Shown: positions 31,204 to 40,040 of the stretch, in pieces
Layout of the letters: each line of letters opens with the position of its first letter
How positions within the stretch are numbered: position 1 is the first letter of the stretch
Notes under the pieces: model-generated
What the model saw: only the letters and a program-made list of their open reading frames with translations
Databases searched by the model: none
Told to the model about the DNA's origin: nothing
Assembly: GCF_005876985.1 (NCBI RefSeq)
Contig: NZ_VAHD01000001.1
Span: 1,273,501-1,337,500 of the forward strand
DNA: 64,000 nt
From: Rhodoferax bucti
GTDB taxonomy: Bacteria; Pseudomonadota; Gammaproteobacteria; Burkholderiales; Burkholderiaceae_C
Reading direction: 5' to 3'
Position numbers and translations under genes: made by a program

Positions 31204-33522
31204 ATGCAAGCGACTCAGTCTGGTGATACGTTGGAAGTGCCTTTGGTTGATCCGGAGTCGCCGGTGTATGCGCTGTCCCAAAAGACCATGGCTCTTGCTC
31301 TGAGTTTTCACAGAGAAAAAAATTTACCTCAGGCAGAAGAGTTGTACCGTGCGGTCTTGAGCCTCGTGCCAAACCATGCAGATGCGAATCACAATTTAGG
31401 TGCAATTGCCGTGGAGTGCGGGCAGTTCTTGGCTGCAGTGCCGTTTTTTCAGGCCGCCTTACAGGCCAACCCCAAAAACCGACAGTACTGGGTGAGTTTG
31501 GTGGATGCGCTGATGCAGGCCAGAGAGAACGAACTGGCGGCAAATATTTTGGAGGACGCGCGCCGTGCAGGGCTCGCACCGGCAGCCGTTGGGGAGATGG
31601 TGGAGCGCCTGGTGAACACTGCTGTGCATGCGGCTTGGCAGTCCAAGCCTGTGCAGGGCCGCCTGCCGCCCCAGAGCCAGATTCGGGAGATTACGCGCCT
31701 TTTTGATGAGCAGCGATTTGAAGAAGTCTTGACCTTGGGGCGCAAGATGACCCGGCAGTATCCGCAATGCGCCATGGGATGGAAGTCTCTCAGTGCAGCC
31801 TTGATGCGGCTCGATCGCTCCGACGAAGCGATTGAGCCAATGCGGCGAGCGCTGGCACTCCATCCTGGTGATGTGGACATGCTCAGCAACTATGGCCTGG
31901 CGCGGTCAGTGAAGGGCGACATGGTGCAGGCCGAGGTGTTGCTGCGCTGCGCAGTGCGCCATGCGCCCAAGTTCAAGCAGGGTTGGTTCAATCTGGCCAT
32001 CGTGATGCGTGCCCAGGCCCGTCTGCAAGATGCTGAGAAGGCTTACCTCAGTTGCATGGATGCAGGGGGGGAGGAGTCTCGGGCGTTGCTGAACTTGGCG
32101 ATCCTGCTGGGCGAAATGAACCGATTCACAGAGGCCGAAGCGCGCGCGCGGCGCTCTATAGAGCTAGAGCCGACCCAGGCACAGGCGCATGTGAGCTTGG
32201 GCATGCTGCTCAAAGACCAGGGGCGCTTGCCCGAAGCCATGGAGGTGTTGCGACATGCTCTGGAGGTGGATCCCAAGGACCAGGCCGCGCACAGCTGTTT
32301 GCTGTTCGTGTCCAACTGCATTCCGGACATGGACCCGCTGGTGCGCTACGCGGCATATCAACGATTCAATGAGCATTTTGGAAAGCCCTACCGGGGCCAC
32401 TGGCGCTCGCACACGAACGTACGGGAGCCGGGGCGGCGCTTGCGGGTGGGCTACGTGGCACCGGTCTTTCGCACGCATGCCTGTCGGCCCTTTCTGATGC
32501 CCTTGTTGGAGCACCACTCGCATGATCGGGTGGAGTTGTTTGCCTACTCCGGTCTTTACGAGCTCGAGGATGACGTCACCGATCACTATCGAACCTTGTT
32601 CGAGCATTGGATAGATACCCGCCAGATGAGCGACGATGAGTTGGCCGACCGCATCCGTGCGGACGGCATTGATATTCTGGTGGACATTGCTGGACAGACC
32701 AAGGGGCATCGGCTGGGTGCGTTTGCGCGCAAGCCGGCGCCGGTATCGTTGCACTGGCTGGATTCGGGTTACACCACCGGATTGACAGCGATTGATTACT
32801 ACCTCACCGATGCCGTTACCGTTCCACCCGGCTACGAGCGTCTCTTTTCGGAAACGCCTTGGCGTTTGCCGCACACTGCATTGGTGTACCGGGCAAATCC
32901 CGACGCAGGAGAGGTCAGCGAATTGCCTGCACTGGCTCAAGGGTGCGTTACCTTTGGTTCGTTGACCCGCGCCGTGCGACTGAATGAGCGGGTCATCCGT
33001 GCCTGGGCTGAGCTGCTCAAGCGGGTGCCCCATTCGCGTCTGGAGCTAAACAGCGGCAATTTCAGCCAGGCGAACGAGCAAGAGCAATGGTGGCAGCGAT
33101 TTGAGGCCCTGGGCATTGCGCGGGAGCGTGTGGTTATGGGCTTTGATAGCCCGCCGTGGAACGTCCTGCGCCGTATTGACATTGCACTGGATTGTTTCCC
33201 TCAGAACTCAGGCACCACGCTGATGGAATCGCTCTACATGGGGCTGCCATTCGTATCCCTAGCGGGTACGCCCAGCATGGGAACACTAGGCGCTTCGGTA
33301 CTGGCCGCAGTGGGGCGGCCGGAATGGATCGCGCATTCTGAGGCTGAGTACGTGGACAAGCTGGTGGCTCTGGCCTCCGATCTCCCTCGGCTCGCGGATG
33401 TCCGCCGTCGGCTGCGGCTACAGATGCAGACCTCGGCCCTGATGGACGAACCCGGCTTCGCCCGCGATGTGGAGGACGCCTATGACCAGATGTTTGCCCG
33501 TTGGTGCGCAACTTCTCAGTAA
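31204..33522 (+). CDS. TPR-containing O-GlcNAc-transferase-type glycosyltransferase (probable flagellin glycosyltransferase)
   Basis: Protein of 772 residues. The first about 390 are tetratricopeptide repeats (for example AEELYRAVLSLVPNHADANH; AQAHVSLGMLLKDQGRLPEA). The rest is a GT41/SPINDLY-like domain with GYVAPVFRTHACRPFL, DIAGQTKGHRLGAFARKPAP, DCFPQNSGTTLMESLYMGLP and TPSMGTLGASVL. GT41 enzymes transfer sugars to Ser/Thr of proteins in the cytosol; bacterial members next to flagellin genes glycosylate flagellin. Here it heads a sugar-synthesis cluster that runs to the flagellins. Acceptor and sugar are inferred. The ATG at 31204 has a weak ribosome-binding site. Confidence 0.85.
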   Translation: MQATQSGDTLEVPLVDPESPVYALSQKTMALALSFHREKNLPQAEELYRAVLSLVPNHADANHNLGAIAVECGQFLAAVPFFQAALQANPKNRQYWVSLVDALMQARENELAANILEDARRAGLAPAAVGEMVERLVNTAVHAAWQSKPVQGRLPPQSQIREITRLFDEQRFEEVLTLGRKMTRQYPQCAMGWKSLSAALMRLDRSDEAIEPMRRALALHPGDVDMLSNYGLARSVKGDMVQAEVLLRCAVRHAPKFKQGWFNLAIVMRAQARLQDAEKAYLSCMDAGGEESRALLNLAILLGEMNRFTEAEARARRSIELEPTQAQAHVSLGMLLKDQGRLPEAMEVLRHALEVDPKDQAAHSCLLFVSNCIPDMDPLVRYAAYQRFNEHFGKPYRGHWRSHTNVREPGRRLRVGYVAPVFRTHACRPFLMPLLEHHSHDRVELFAYSGLYELEDDVTDHYRTLFEHWIDTRQMSDDELADRIRADGIDILVDIAGQTKGHRLGAFARKPAPVSLHWLDSGYTTGLTAIDYYLTDAVTVPPGYERLFSETPWRLPHTALVYRANPDAGEVSELPALAQGCVTFGSLTRAVRLNERVIRAWAELLKRVPHSRLELNSGNFSQANEQEQWWQRFEALGIARERVVMGFDSPPWNVLRRIDIALDCFPQNSGTTLMESLYMGLPFVSLAGTPSMGTLGASVLAAVGRPEWIAHSEAEYVDKLVALASDLPRLADVRRRLRLQMQTSALMDEPGFARDVEDAYDQMFARWCATSQ

Positions 33523-33644
33523 TGCTTAATGTGGGGCCCTAGGGCTCAGGACTCATTTGGTGATAGATAATGGTTCAAGATGCACCGTCTTTCCCCCCCG
33601 ACACCAGCTTTGCCCGTCGGACTTGACTCACTATGCTTGACGCC

Positions 33645-34415
33645 ATGAAAGCCGTACTGCTCGCTGGCGGGCTCGGAACCCGCATCTCCGAAGAGTCGCA
33701 CCTCAAACCCAAACCGATGATCGAGATCGGGGGGCGGCCTATTCTGTGGCACATCATGAAAATGTATGCTGCGCACGGCGTCAACGACTTCATTATCTGC
33801 CTGGGTTACAAGGGCTATGTGATTAAGGAATATTTCGCCAATTACTTCCTGCACATGTCGGATGTGACCTTCGACATGGCCAACAACCGCATGGAAGTAC
33901 ACCACCGCCATGCCGAGCCCTGGCGCGTGACACTGGTGGACACGGGCGAAGGCACCCTGACTGGCGGGCGCCTGCGGCGGGTGCGGGAGTACTTGGAGCC
34001 CGGCCAGCCGTTCTGCTTTACCTATGGTGATGGCGTGGCAGACCTCGACATGACCGCGCAATTTGCCTTTCACCGTGCTCATGGCCGCCAGGCCACCGTC
34101 ACGGCAGTACAGCCTCCCGGCCGGTACGGTGCACTTGTTCGTAATGGCGATGCAGTAGAAGGTTTTGAAGAAAAGCCTCGGGGTGACGGCGGCTGGATCA
34201 ACGGCGGATTTTTTGTGCTGCAGCCTGCGGTGATTGACCTGGTTGAAGACGATACCACCAGCTGGGAGCTGGAGCCCATGACCCACTTGGCCCAAAGCGG
34301 CGAGCTGCGCGCGTTTGAGCACACCGGTTTTTGGCAGCCCATGGACACGCTGCGCGAGAAGAACCTGCTCGAAGACCTGTGGCAAAGCGGCCAGGCCCCT
34401 TGGAAGACTTGGTGA
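33645..34415 (+). CDS. rfbF: Glucose-1-phosphate cytidylyltransferase
   Basis: Makes CDP-glucose from CTP and glucose-1-phosphate, 256 residues, the normal length. The N-terminus [20 protein letters not shown] is the nucleotidyl-transferase signature, followed by [20 protein letters not shown] and [13 protein letters not shown], and WINGGFFVL near the C-terminus. The ATG at 33645 is chosen by family alignment; an in-frame ATG at 33633 is possible. The stop overlaps the next start by one base (TGATG). Confidence 0.95.
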   Translation: MKAVLLAGGLGTRISEESHLKPKPMIEIGGRPILWHIMKMYAAHGVNDFIICLGYKGYVIKEYFANYFLHMSDVTFDMANNRMEVHHRHAEPWRVTLVDTGEGTLTGGRLRRVREYLEPGQPFCFTYGDGVADLDMTAQFAFHRAHGRQATVTAVQPPGRYGALVRNGDAVEGFEEKPRGDGGWINGGFFVLQPAVIDLVEDDTTSWELEPMTHLAQSGELRAFEHTGFWQPMDTLREKNLLEDLWQSGQAPWKTW

Positions 34416-35488
34416 TGTCGAACCGTGTGCAGCCCACCCTTGACTTTTGGCGCGGCAAGCGTGTGCTGCTGACCGGGCACACCGGCTTCAAAGGCAGCTG
34501 GCTGGCCCTGTGGCTGGCCCGTCTGGGTGCCGAGGTGACGGGCCTGGCCCTGGCGCCCGCCACCGAGCCCAACCTGTTCACCCTGGCCCGTGTGGCCGAC
34601 GACGTGTATGCGAGCCATGAGTGCGATGTGCGCGATGCCCAGGCCGTGGCCGCCCACGTGCAGGCGGCGCGCCCGCAGATCGTGCTGCACCTGGCCGCAC
34701 AGGCGCTGGTGCGCGCGGGCTACGCCGACCCTTTGGCTACCTACTCCACCAACGTGATGGGCACGGCCCATGTGCTCGATGCGCTGCGAGGGCAAACCGA
34801 TGTGCGCGCCGTGGTGGTGGTGACCACCGACAAGGTCTACCGCAACCGCGAATGGGCCTACCCCTACCGTGAAGACGACCCGCTGGGCGGCCACGACCCC
34901 TACAGCGCCAGCAAGGCGGCGGCCGAGATCGTCATCGCCAGCTACCGCGATGCCTTTTTGGCTGCGCAGGGTGTGGCCGTGGCCACGGCGCGGGCGGGCA
35001 ATGTGATTGGCGGGGGGGACTGGGCGACCGACCGCCTGCTGCCCGACGCCGTGCGCGCCTGGAGCGCCGGGCAGCCCCTGCACATTCGCCACCCTGAGGC
35101 CACGCGCCCCTGGCAGCATGTGATCGAGCCGCTGGCCGCCTACCTGTGCCTGGCCGAGCGCCTGTGGGCCAACCCCACCCGCGCCGGGGCCTACAACTTT
35201 GGCCCACTGCCGCACGAGGCAGCCACCGTGGGACATGTGGTCAAAATGGCCTCTGGCGCTTATCCATCGAGCGCAACCAGCTATGAAAATCATAGTAAAA
35301 ACCCGCATGAGGCGGGCTGGCTGGCGCTGGAAACCGCCCATGCCCGCCAAGCACTTGGCGTGGCCCCCCGCTGGGGTCTGGACACCGCCGTGGCCCGCAC
35401 CATGGCCTGGTACCGCGCCCAGCACGGCGGGGCCGATGCCCGCGCTCTGTGTCTGGCCGACCTGGACGCGTGGGAGGCTACCGCGTGA
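34415..35488 (+). CDS. rfbG: CDP-glucose 4,6-dehydratase
   Basis: Converts CDP-glucose to CDP-4-keto-6-deoxyglucose, 357 residues, an extended short-chain dehydrogenase. The NAD-binding motif GHTGFKGSWLALWL is at residues 20-33. VVVTTDKVYRN and YSASKAAAEI carry the catalytic Thr, Tyr and Lys. Near residues 275-298 the sequence KMASGAYPSSATSYENHSKN is encoded by a short interspersed repeat, just before the conserved PHEAGWL. The start overlaps the rfbF stop; the stop overlaps the next GTG. Confidence 0.93.
   Translation: MSNRVQPTLDFWRGKRVLLTGHTGFKGSWLALWLARLGAEVTGLALAPATEPNLFTLARVADDVYASHECDVRDAQAVAAHVQAARPQIVLHLAAQALVRAGYADPLATYSTNVMGTAHVLDALRGQTDVRAVVVVTTDKVYRNREWAYPYREDDPLGGHDPYSASKAAAEIVIASYRDAFLAAQGVAVATARAGNVIGGGDWATDRLLPDAVRAWSAGQPLHIRHPEATRPWQHVIEPLAAYLCLAERLWANPTRAGAYNFGPLPHEAATVGHVVKMASGAYPSSATSYENHSKNPHEAGWLALETAHARQALGVAPRWGLDTAVARTMAWYRAQHGGADARALCLADLDAWEATA
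35247..35298 (-). repeat. Short interspersed repeat, copy C (in frame inside rfbG)
   Basis: Reads GGCCTCTGGCGCTTATCCAT, CGAGCGCAACCAGCTATGAA and CATAGTAA, closely matching copy A (29914-29973). It is translated in frame within the dehydratase and lies opposite to the direction of the gene. Confidence 0.65.
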
Positions 35489-36048
35489 GTTCGCATTTCT
35501 TATGCACCCCCTTGCCTCTGCACGGTTTGGTGCTCGTGCAGCGCCAGCCCTTGCAAGACGCCCGCGGCCTGTTCGAGCGCATGTTCTGCGCCGACGAGTT
35601 AGCCGCCGTGGGTTGGACCCAGCCCATCGCTCAGATCAACCACAGCATCACCCGCCAGCGCGGCAGCGTGCGCGGCCTGCATTACCAGCGCCCGCCCCAT
35701 GCCGAGATGAAGCTGGTGAGCTGCCTGCACGGCGAGGTGTGGGACGTGGCGTTGGACTTGCGCGCAGGCTCGCCCACCTTTTTGCAGTGGCACGCCGAGC
35801 GCCTGTCGCAGGGCAACGCCTGTGCGTTGCTCATCCCGCCCGGCTTTGCGCACGGGTTTCAGGCTTTGAGCGACGATGCCGAGTTGCTGTATTTGCACTC
35901 CGCCGCCTACGCGCCCGGCGCAGAGGCCGGACTGAATCCGCTGGACCCGCACTTGGCACTGCCTTGGCCGTTGCCGGTGGGCGAGATGTCTGAGCGCGAC
36001 CGCAGCCACACGCTGCTGACAGAATTGTTTGAAGGAGTGCGCCTGTGA
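35485..36048 (+). CDS. dTDP-4-dehydrorhamnose 3,5-epimerase family protein (RmlC-like)
   Basis: Cupin-fold sugar epimerase of 187 residues. Motifs are DARGLFERMFCADEL, QINHSITRQRGSVRGLHYQR with the catalytic His region, EVWDVALDLRAGSPTF, and IPPGFAHGFQALSDDAELLY. The GTG at 35485 overlaps the rfbG stop and has GGAGG upstream. In this cluster it would act on a CDP-4-keto-6-deoxyhexose at C3 and/or C5. The nucleotide preference is inferred from the neighbours. Confidence 0.9.
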   Translation: MSSHFLCTPLPLHGLVLVQRQPLQDARGLFERMFCADELAAVGWTQPIAQINHSITRQRGSVRGLHYQRPPHAEMKLVSCLHGEVWDVALDLRAGSPTFLQWHAERLSQGNACALLIPPGFAHGFQALSDDAELLYLHSAAYAPGAEAGLNPLDPHLALPWPLPVGEMSERDRSHTLLTELFEGVRL

Positions 36049-37286
36049 AGTGCCGACACTGCGGCCAGCCGCTGCACCTGCCGTTTTTAGATCTGGGCAG
36101 CGCGCCCCCTTCCAACGCCTACCTGAGTGAGGCTGCCCTGCGTGCGCCCGAGGTCTGGTTCCCCCTGCGCGTGCTGGTGTGCACGCACTGCTGGCTGGTG
36201 CAGACTGAAGACCACGCCGGGCGCGAAGCGCTATTCACGCACGACTACGCCTACTTCAGCTCGTTTTCTACCTCTTGGCTCGCCCATGCCAAAGCCTATG
36301 TGCAGGCCATGCAACAGCGCTTGGATTTAGGCGCGAGCAGTTGCGTGGTGGAGGTGGCATCGAACGATGGCTACCTGCTGCAGTACGTGCAGCAGGCGGG
36401 CATCCCGTGCTACGGCATCGAGCCCACGGCCAGCACCGCCAAGGCCGCGCGGGCGCTGGGGCTCACGGTGATCGAGCGCTTCTTTGGCGTGGCCCTGGCC
36501 GACGAGTTGGCCGGTGCTGGCCGCCAGGCCGACCTGATCGCCGCCAACAACGTGCTGGCCCATGTGCCGGACATCAACGACTTTGTGGGCGGCTTCACCC
36601 GCCTGCTCAAGCTCCACGGCGTGGCGACGTTCGAGTTTCCGCACCTGCTGCGCATGGTGCAGGGTTGTCAGTTCGACACGGCCTACCACGAGCACTATTC
36701 CTACCTCTCGCTCACCGCAGTACAGCGCATCTTTGCGGCCAATGGGCTGGTGGTGGTGGATGTGCAAGAGCTGCCTACCCACGGCGGTAGCTTGCGGGTG
36801 TTTGCCGCCCGGGCCGACGCCACTGCCCATCCCCAGGCCACACCCGAAGGTGCCGCCCGCGTGGCGCAACTGCTGGCCACCGAAGCGGCTGCAGGCCTGC
36901 TGGGCGAACGTTTTTACAGCGATTTTCAGCCCCAGGCCTTGCGGATAAAGCGCGAGCTGCTATCGTTTTTATTGCAGTGCCAGGCCGATGGCCTCACCGT
37001 GGGGGCCTACGGCGCTGCCGCCAAGGGCAACACCCTGCTCAACTTTGCAGGCGTGCGGCCCGACCTGCTGCCCTACGTGGTGGACAAAAACCCCGCCAAG
37101 CAAGGCCAGTACCTGCCGGGCAGCCGCATCCCCATCGTCGATGAAGCCTACCTGCGCCAGCATCGTCCAGACCGGGTGCTGATCCTGCCCTGGAACCTGC
37201 GTGATGAAGTCGCCAGCCAGCTGGGCGATGTGCGCAGCTGGGGCGGCCAGTTCGCTGTGGCTGTGCCACGGCTAGAAGTGTTTTGA
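36045..37286 (+). CDS. Sugar C-methyltransferase (TylCIII/NovU type)
   Basis: SAM-dependent methyltransferase of 413 residues with the three-part layout of sugar C-methyltransferases. An N-terminal zinc site CRHCGQPL followed by CTHC lies within residues 3-50. A SAM-binding core has VVEVASNDGYLLQYVQQAG and ANNVLAHVPDINDFV, with YHEHYSYLSL as active-site region. The C-terminal domain has GAYGAAAKGNTLLNF. Such enzymes add a methyl carbon to C3 or C5 of keto-deoxysugars. It overlaps the epimerase gene by 4 bp. The product is probably a branched deoxysugar. Confidence 0.9.
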   Translation: MKCRHCGQPLHLPFLDLGSAPPSNAYLSEAALRAPEVWFPLRVLVCTHCWLVQTEDHAGREALFTHDYAYFSSFSTSWLAHAKAYVQAMQQRLDLGASSCVVEVASNDGYLLQYVQQAGIPCYGIEPTASTAKAARALGLTVIERFFGVALADELAGAGRQADLIAANNVLAHVPDINDFVGGFTRLLKLHGVATFEFPHLLRMVQGCQFDTAYHEHYSYLSLTAVQRIFAANGLVVVDVQELPTHGGSLRVFAARADATAHPQATPEGAARVAQLLATEAAAGLLGERFYSDFQPQALRIKRELLSFLLQCQADGLTVGAYGAAAKGNTLLNFAGVRPDLLPYVVDKNPAKQGQYLPGSRIPIVDEAYLRQHRPDRVLILPWNLRDEVASQLGDVRSWGGQFAVAVPRLEVF

Positions 37287-37322
37287 ATTGCCCTATCGCT
37301 TGAATTTGAGGAGCCCTGTGCC

Positions 37323-38411
37323 ATGACTTTCACCCCTGCCGTGACCAGCAATGACCCGCGTGACCTGGACGGCAAGCGCCTGCAGCTCGCCATGCAAACC
37401 TTGGGGCGCGACCCGGCGATGCGTGCGCGCATGATTGCGCTGTTGCGCGAGTGTGAGGGGCACATTACCTGCGCGGGCTCGGTGCGCGACGAGGTGGTGG
37501 GCCCCATCATCGACGCCCTGCACCTGGACACCGACCAGTACGACAAGGTGCTGGCCGACGGCACGCGCTTTCAGTTTCTGTACCGCACTAAGATTGCCCG
37601 CGACTTTCTGCTGTCTGAATCAGAGCACCCCAGCCATGTGTGGGAGCCACAAACCACCAAGCTGCTGCTGGAGCTGGGGCTCGACCTGCAAGGCGACGTG
37701 CTGGTGGGCGGTGCGTACTTTGGCGACCAGGCCGTGCTGGTGGCCCGCCAGCTCGCCGGGCGCGACCTGAAGGTGCACTGCTTTGAGCCCAATCCCCAGC
37801 AGGCGGCTATGCTGCAGCGCAATATCGACCTGAACCACCTGAGCAACGTGGTGGTGAACGTGGCAGGACTGTGGAGCCGCAGCGGCGAGCGCATGCGGCT
37901 CGACGGGTTCGACTCGTTTGCCAACATGGTCAGCGTGCAGGACGGCAGCGGCTTTGACACCGTGGCCATGGACGACTACGCCCAGCAACAGGGCCGCCGC
38001 ATCGGCCTGATCCAGCTGGATATTGAAGGGGCCGAGCTGGCGGCGCTGCAAGGCGCGAAGCAAGTGCTGGCGCGTGACAAGCCCCATGTGGTGTTCGAGC
38101 TGCACCGCACGTATGTGGACTGGAGCCAAGGCCTGCATGCCACGCCCCTGTGCCGCTTGCTGCTGGACTTGGGCTACACCGTGTATGCGGTGCGCGACAT
38201 CAACTCCCACCGCGAAATGCCCGGCCAGCCCGTGGAGCTGGTGCCACTGGATTCGGTGTACTTGGACGGCCCGCCCCATGGCTTCAACATGCTGGCCGTG
38301 CCCAACGCCGCGCGTGTGCAGGGCAGTGCCTTCCGCATCGTGGAAGGCGTCAGCCCCAAGCTGCTGCCGCACAAGGACCCGCACCTGCACCACCCCGTGG
38401 GCGGGTTCTGA
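37323..38411 (+). CDS. FkbM family methyltransferase
   Basis: Protein of 362 residues with a methyltransferase core of FkbM type: LVGGAYFGDQAVLVARQL, VHCFEPNPQQAAMLQRNIDL, IGLIQLDIEGAELAALQGAK and PHVVFELH. The first about 110 residues are an N-terminal extension of unknown role. FkbM enzymes usually O-methylate sugars or lipids. GAGGAG lies before the ATG. It probably modifies the sugar made by this cluster; inferred from position. Confidence 0.85.
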   Translation: MTFTPAVTSNDPRDLDGKRLQLAMQTLGRDPAMRARMIALLRECEGHITCAGSVRDEVVGPIIDALHLDTDQYDKVLADGTRFQFLYRTKIARDFLLSESEHPSHVWEPQTTKLLLELGLDLQGDVLVGGAYFGDQAVLVARQLAGRDLKVHCFEPNPQQAAMLQRNIDLNHLSNVVVNVAGLWSRSGERMRLDGFDSFANMVSVQDGSGFDTVAMDDYAQQQGRRIGLIQLDIEGAELAALQGAKQVLARDKPHVVFELHRTYVDWSQGLHATPLCRLLLDLGYTVYAVRDINSHREMPGQPVELVPLDSVYLDGPPHGFNMLAVPNAARVQGSAFRIVEGVSPKLLPHKDPHLHHPVGGF

Positions 38412-38426
38412 AGGGGCGTGCTTTTG

Positions 38427-39323
38427 ATGTCGCGTGCGGATGACCTTGATGTGCAAGGCCAGTACTTCACCGTAGTGGGGGCGGCAGGTTTTGTGGGGCA
38501 GCGGCTGTGCGCCACCTTACGGGCGCGTGGCGCGCAGGTCTGGGCACCGGCCCGCCATGAGACGTGGCCCTGGCAGCTGCCGCCCGGCCATGTGTTGGGC
38601 CATGTGATGTATTGCGCGGGGCTCACGGCCGACTACCTGGCCCGCCCCTTCGACACCGTGCAGGCCCATGTCAGCCACCTGGCGCAGGTGCTGCAGTACG
38701 GGCTGGCACAGGGCAGGCTGCAGTCGCTGGTCTATTTGTCGTCCACCCGGCTGTACGACGGTTTGGGTGATCTAGGGGACGAGGGCGAAGCATGCGAGGA
38801 TGCCGTGCTGCCCATGGACCCCGCTAACCCCCGCCATCTGTATGACCTCTCCAAGGGGCTGGGGGAATCCCTGTGCCATGTGGCGGGGCAGGGGCGGGCC
38901 CGCGTTGCGCGGCTGGCGTGCGTGTACGAAGGCCCGCAGGATGCCGATGGCTTTCTGTCCACCTTGCTGAAGCAAGTGCTGCAGGCCCGTGCCTCCGGGG
39001 CTAGGCAGATCGCCGTGCAGTCATCACCCCATTTCACCCGCGACTACGTACACCTGGACGACGTGGTCGATGCCTTGATCCGCATTGCCGTGCAAGGGCG
39101 GGCACCGGTGTACAACGTGGCCTATGGGGTCAATGTGTCCAATGCCGAGCTGTTTGATTACCTGAAGCAGCGCTGGGGTTGTGCTGTGCAGCCCTTGCTG
39201 GATACCCGGCCAGCCCCCACGCCGCGTATCAGCACCGAGCGCATGTGCACGGAGCTGCAATGGCAGCCCCGAGGGCTGCTGGCGGCGCTGGATTCACTGT
39301 GGGCCACTGGCCAAGGAGTCTGA
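38427..39323 (+). CDS. NAD-dependent epimerase/dehydratase (SDR) family protein
   Basis: Extended SDR protein of 298 residues. The nucleotide-binding motif is VVGAAGFVGQRLCA; the catalytic Ser lies in LVYLSSTRLY and the Tyr/Lys pair in YDLSKGLGE. It is likely the 4-keto-reductase that completes the nucleotide sugar. ATG at 38427 is preferred because AAGGGG lies 10 bp upstream; GTG at 38418 is possible. The next gene begins 2 bp after its stop. Confidence 0.85.
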   Translation: MSRADDLDVQGQYFTVVGAAGFVGQRLCATLRARGAQVWAPARHETWPWQLPPGHVLGHVMYCAGLTADYLARPFDTVQAHVSHLAQVLQYGLAQGRLQSLVYLSSTRLYDGLGDLGDEGEACEDAVLPMDPANPRHLYDLSKGLGESLCHVAGQGRARVARLACVYEGPQDADGFLSTLLKQVLQARASGARQIAVQSSPHFTRDYVHLDDVVDALIRIAVQGRAPVYNVAYGVNVSNAELFDYLKQRWGCAVQPLLDTRPAPTPRISTERMCTELQWQPRGLLAALDSLWATGQGV

Positions 39324-39325
39324 AC

Positions 39326-39982
39326 ATGCTCAAGCCACTGCATTTGTCGCGCAACGAACTCTCCACCTACGTGGCCCGGCAATTGGCCACGTTCTACCCC
39401 GATGGGCTTGGTTCCGATGCCCCGGTGGTGCTGGCGGCCCATATGGATGCCGCCCTGGCGCGGCTGGGCCGCTGTATTAACGAAGTGCGGTGGTGGACGC
39501 CCAATGAGTTTGACCATTTGCATTCCACCCAGTACACGTTGTTTCTCTATTACCTGGCCAATACGATTTGGAAGGCGACAGGTAACCGCACGCTGTGCAC
39601 CAAGCTGTTTGGCCTGAACAAGGCGCTTAACGGGATTGATTTGTTCTACGAGATCGAGATGCCGGAGGTGATGTTCATTGGCCACTCGGTGGGCATCGTC
39701 TTTGCCAAGGCCACTTACGGCAACTATCTAGTGGTGTATCAGAACTCCACCGTGGGCAAAAACCATGGCGCGGCCCCCGTACTGGGCGAGGGGGTAGTGA
39801 TGTATGCAGGCACCGCCATCATCGGCACTTGCCAAGTGGGCAGTGGCTCGGTATTGTCTGTCGGTACTCACCTCATAAACACAGATACGCCTGGGAATTG
39901 CACCGTTTACCCAGGTTCAAGTGGTCAGGTGGTATTTAAGAAAACTCGGCGCCCAGGATTGCAAGATATTTTTCGACTTTAG
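39326..39982 (+). CDS. Left-handed beta-helix acyltransferase (serine acetyltransferase-like)
   Basis: Protein of 218 residues. The N-terminal about 110 residues are helical (FLYYLANTIWKATGNRTLCT). The C-terminal half shows hexapeptide-repeat character (SVGIVFAKATYGNYLVVYQN; STVGKNHGAAPVLGEGV; AIIGTCQVGSGSVLSVG). It resembles serine O-acetyltransferase but, at the end of a sugar cluster, more likely acylates a sugar. AAGGAG lies 7 bp before the ATG at 39326. A strong terminator follows. Confidence 0.8.
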   Translation: MLKPLHLSRNELSTYVARQLATFYPDGLGSDAPVVLAAHMDAALARLGRCINEVRWWTPNEFDHLHSTQYTLFLYYLANTIWKATGNRTLCTKLFGLNKALNGIDLFYEIEMPEVMFIGHSVGIVFAKATYGNYLVVYQNSTVGKNHGAAPVLGEGVVMYAGTAIIGTCQVGSGSVLSVGTHLINTDTPGNCTVYPGSSGQVVFKKTRRPGLQDIFRL

Positions 39983-39988
39983 ATGTGT

Positions 39989-40024
39989 AAAACCCATAAC
40001 CGTTCTACAGCGGTTATGGGTTTT
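39989..40024. terminator. Bidirectional terminator between the glycosylation island and flagellin gene 1
   Basis: AAAACCCATAACCG (39989-40002) and CGGTTATGGGTTTT (40011-40024) form a perfect 14 bp stem with an 8-base loop. Seven Ts follow on the plus strand and four on the minus strand. It separates the convergent acyltransferase and flagellin genes. Confidence 0.88.
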
Positions 40025-40040
40025 TTTGCAAGTTCGATTG

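Noticed and set aside
36945..36985. Possible seventh copy of the short repeat in the C-methyltransferase gene (GCGCGAGCTGCTAT)
   Set aside because: Only a partial match, and the encoded residues fit the normal methyltransferase family sequence at this place, so chance is more likely.
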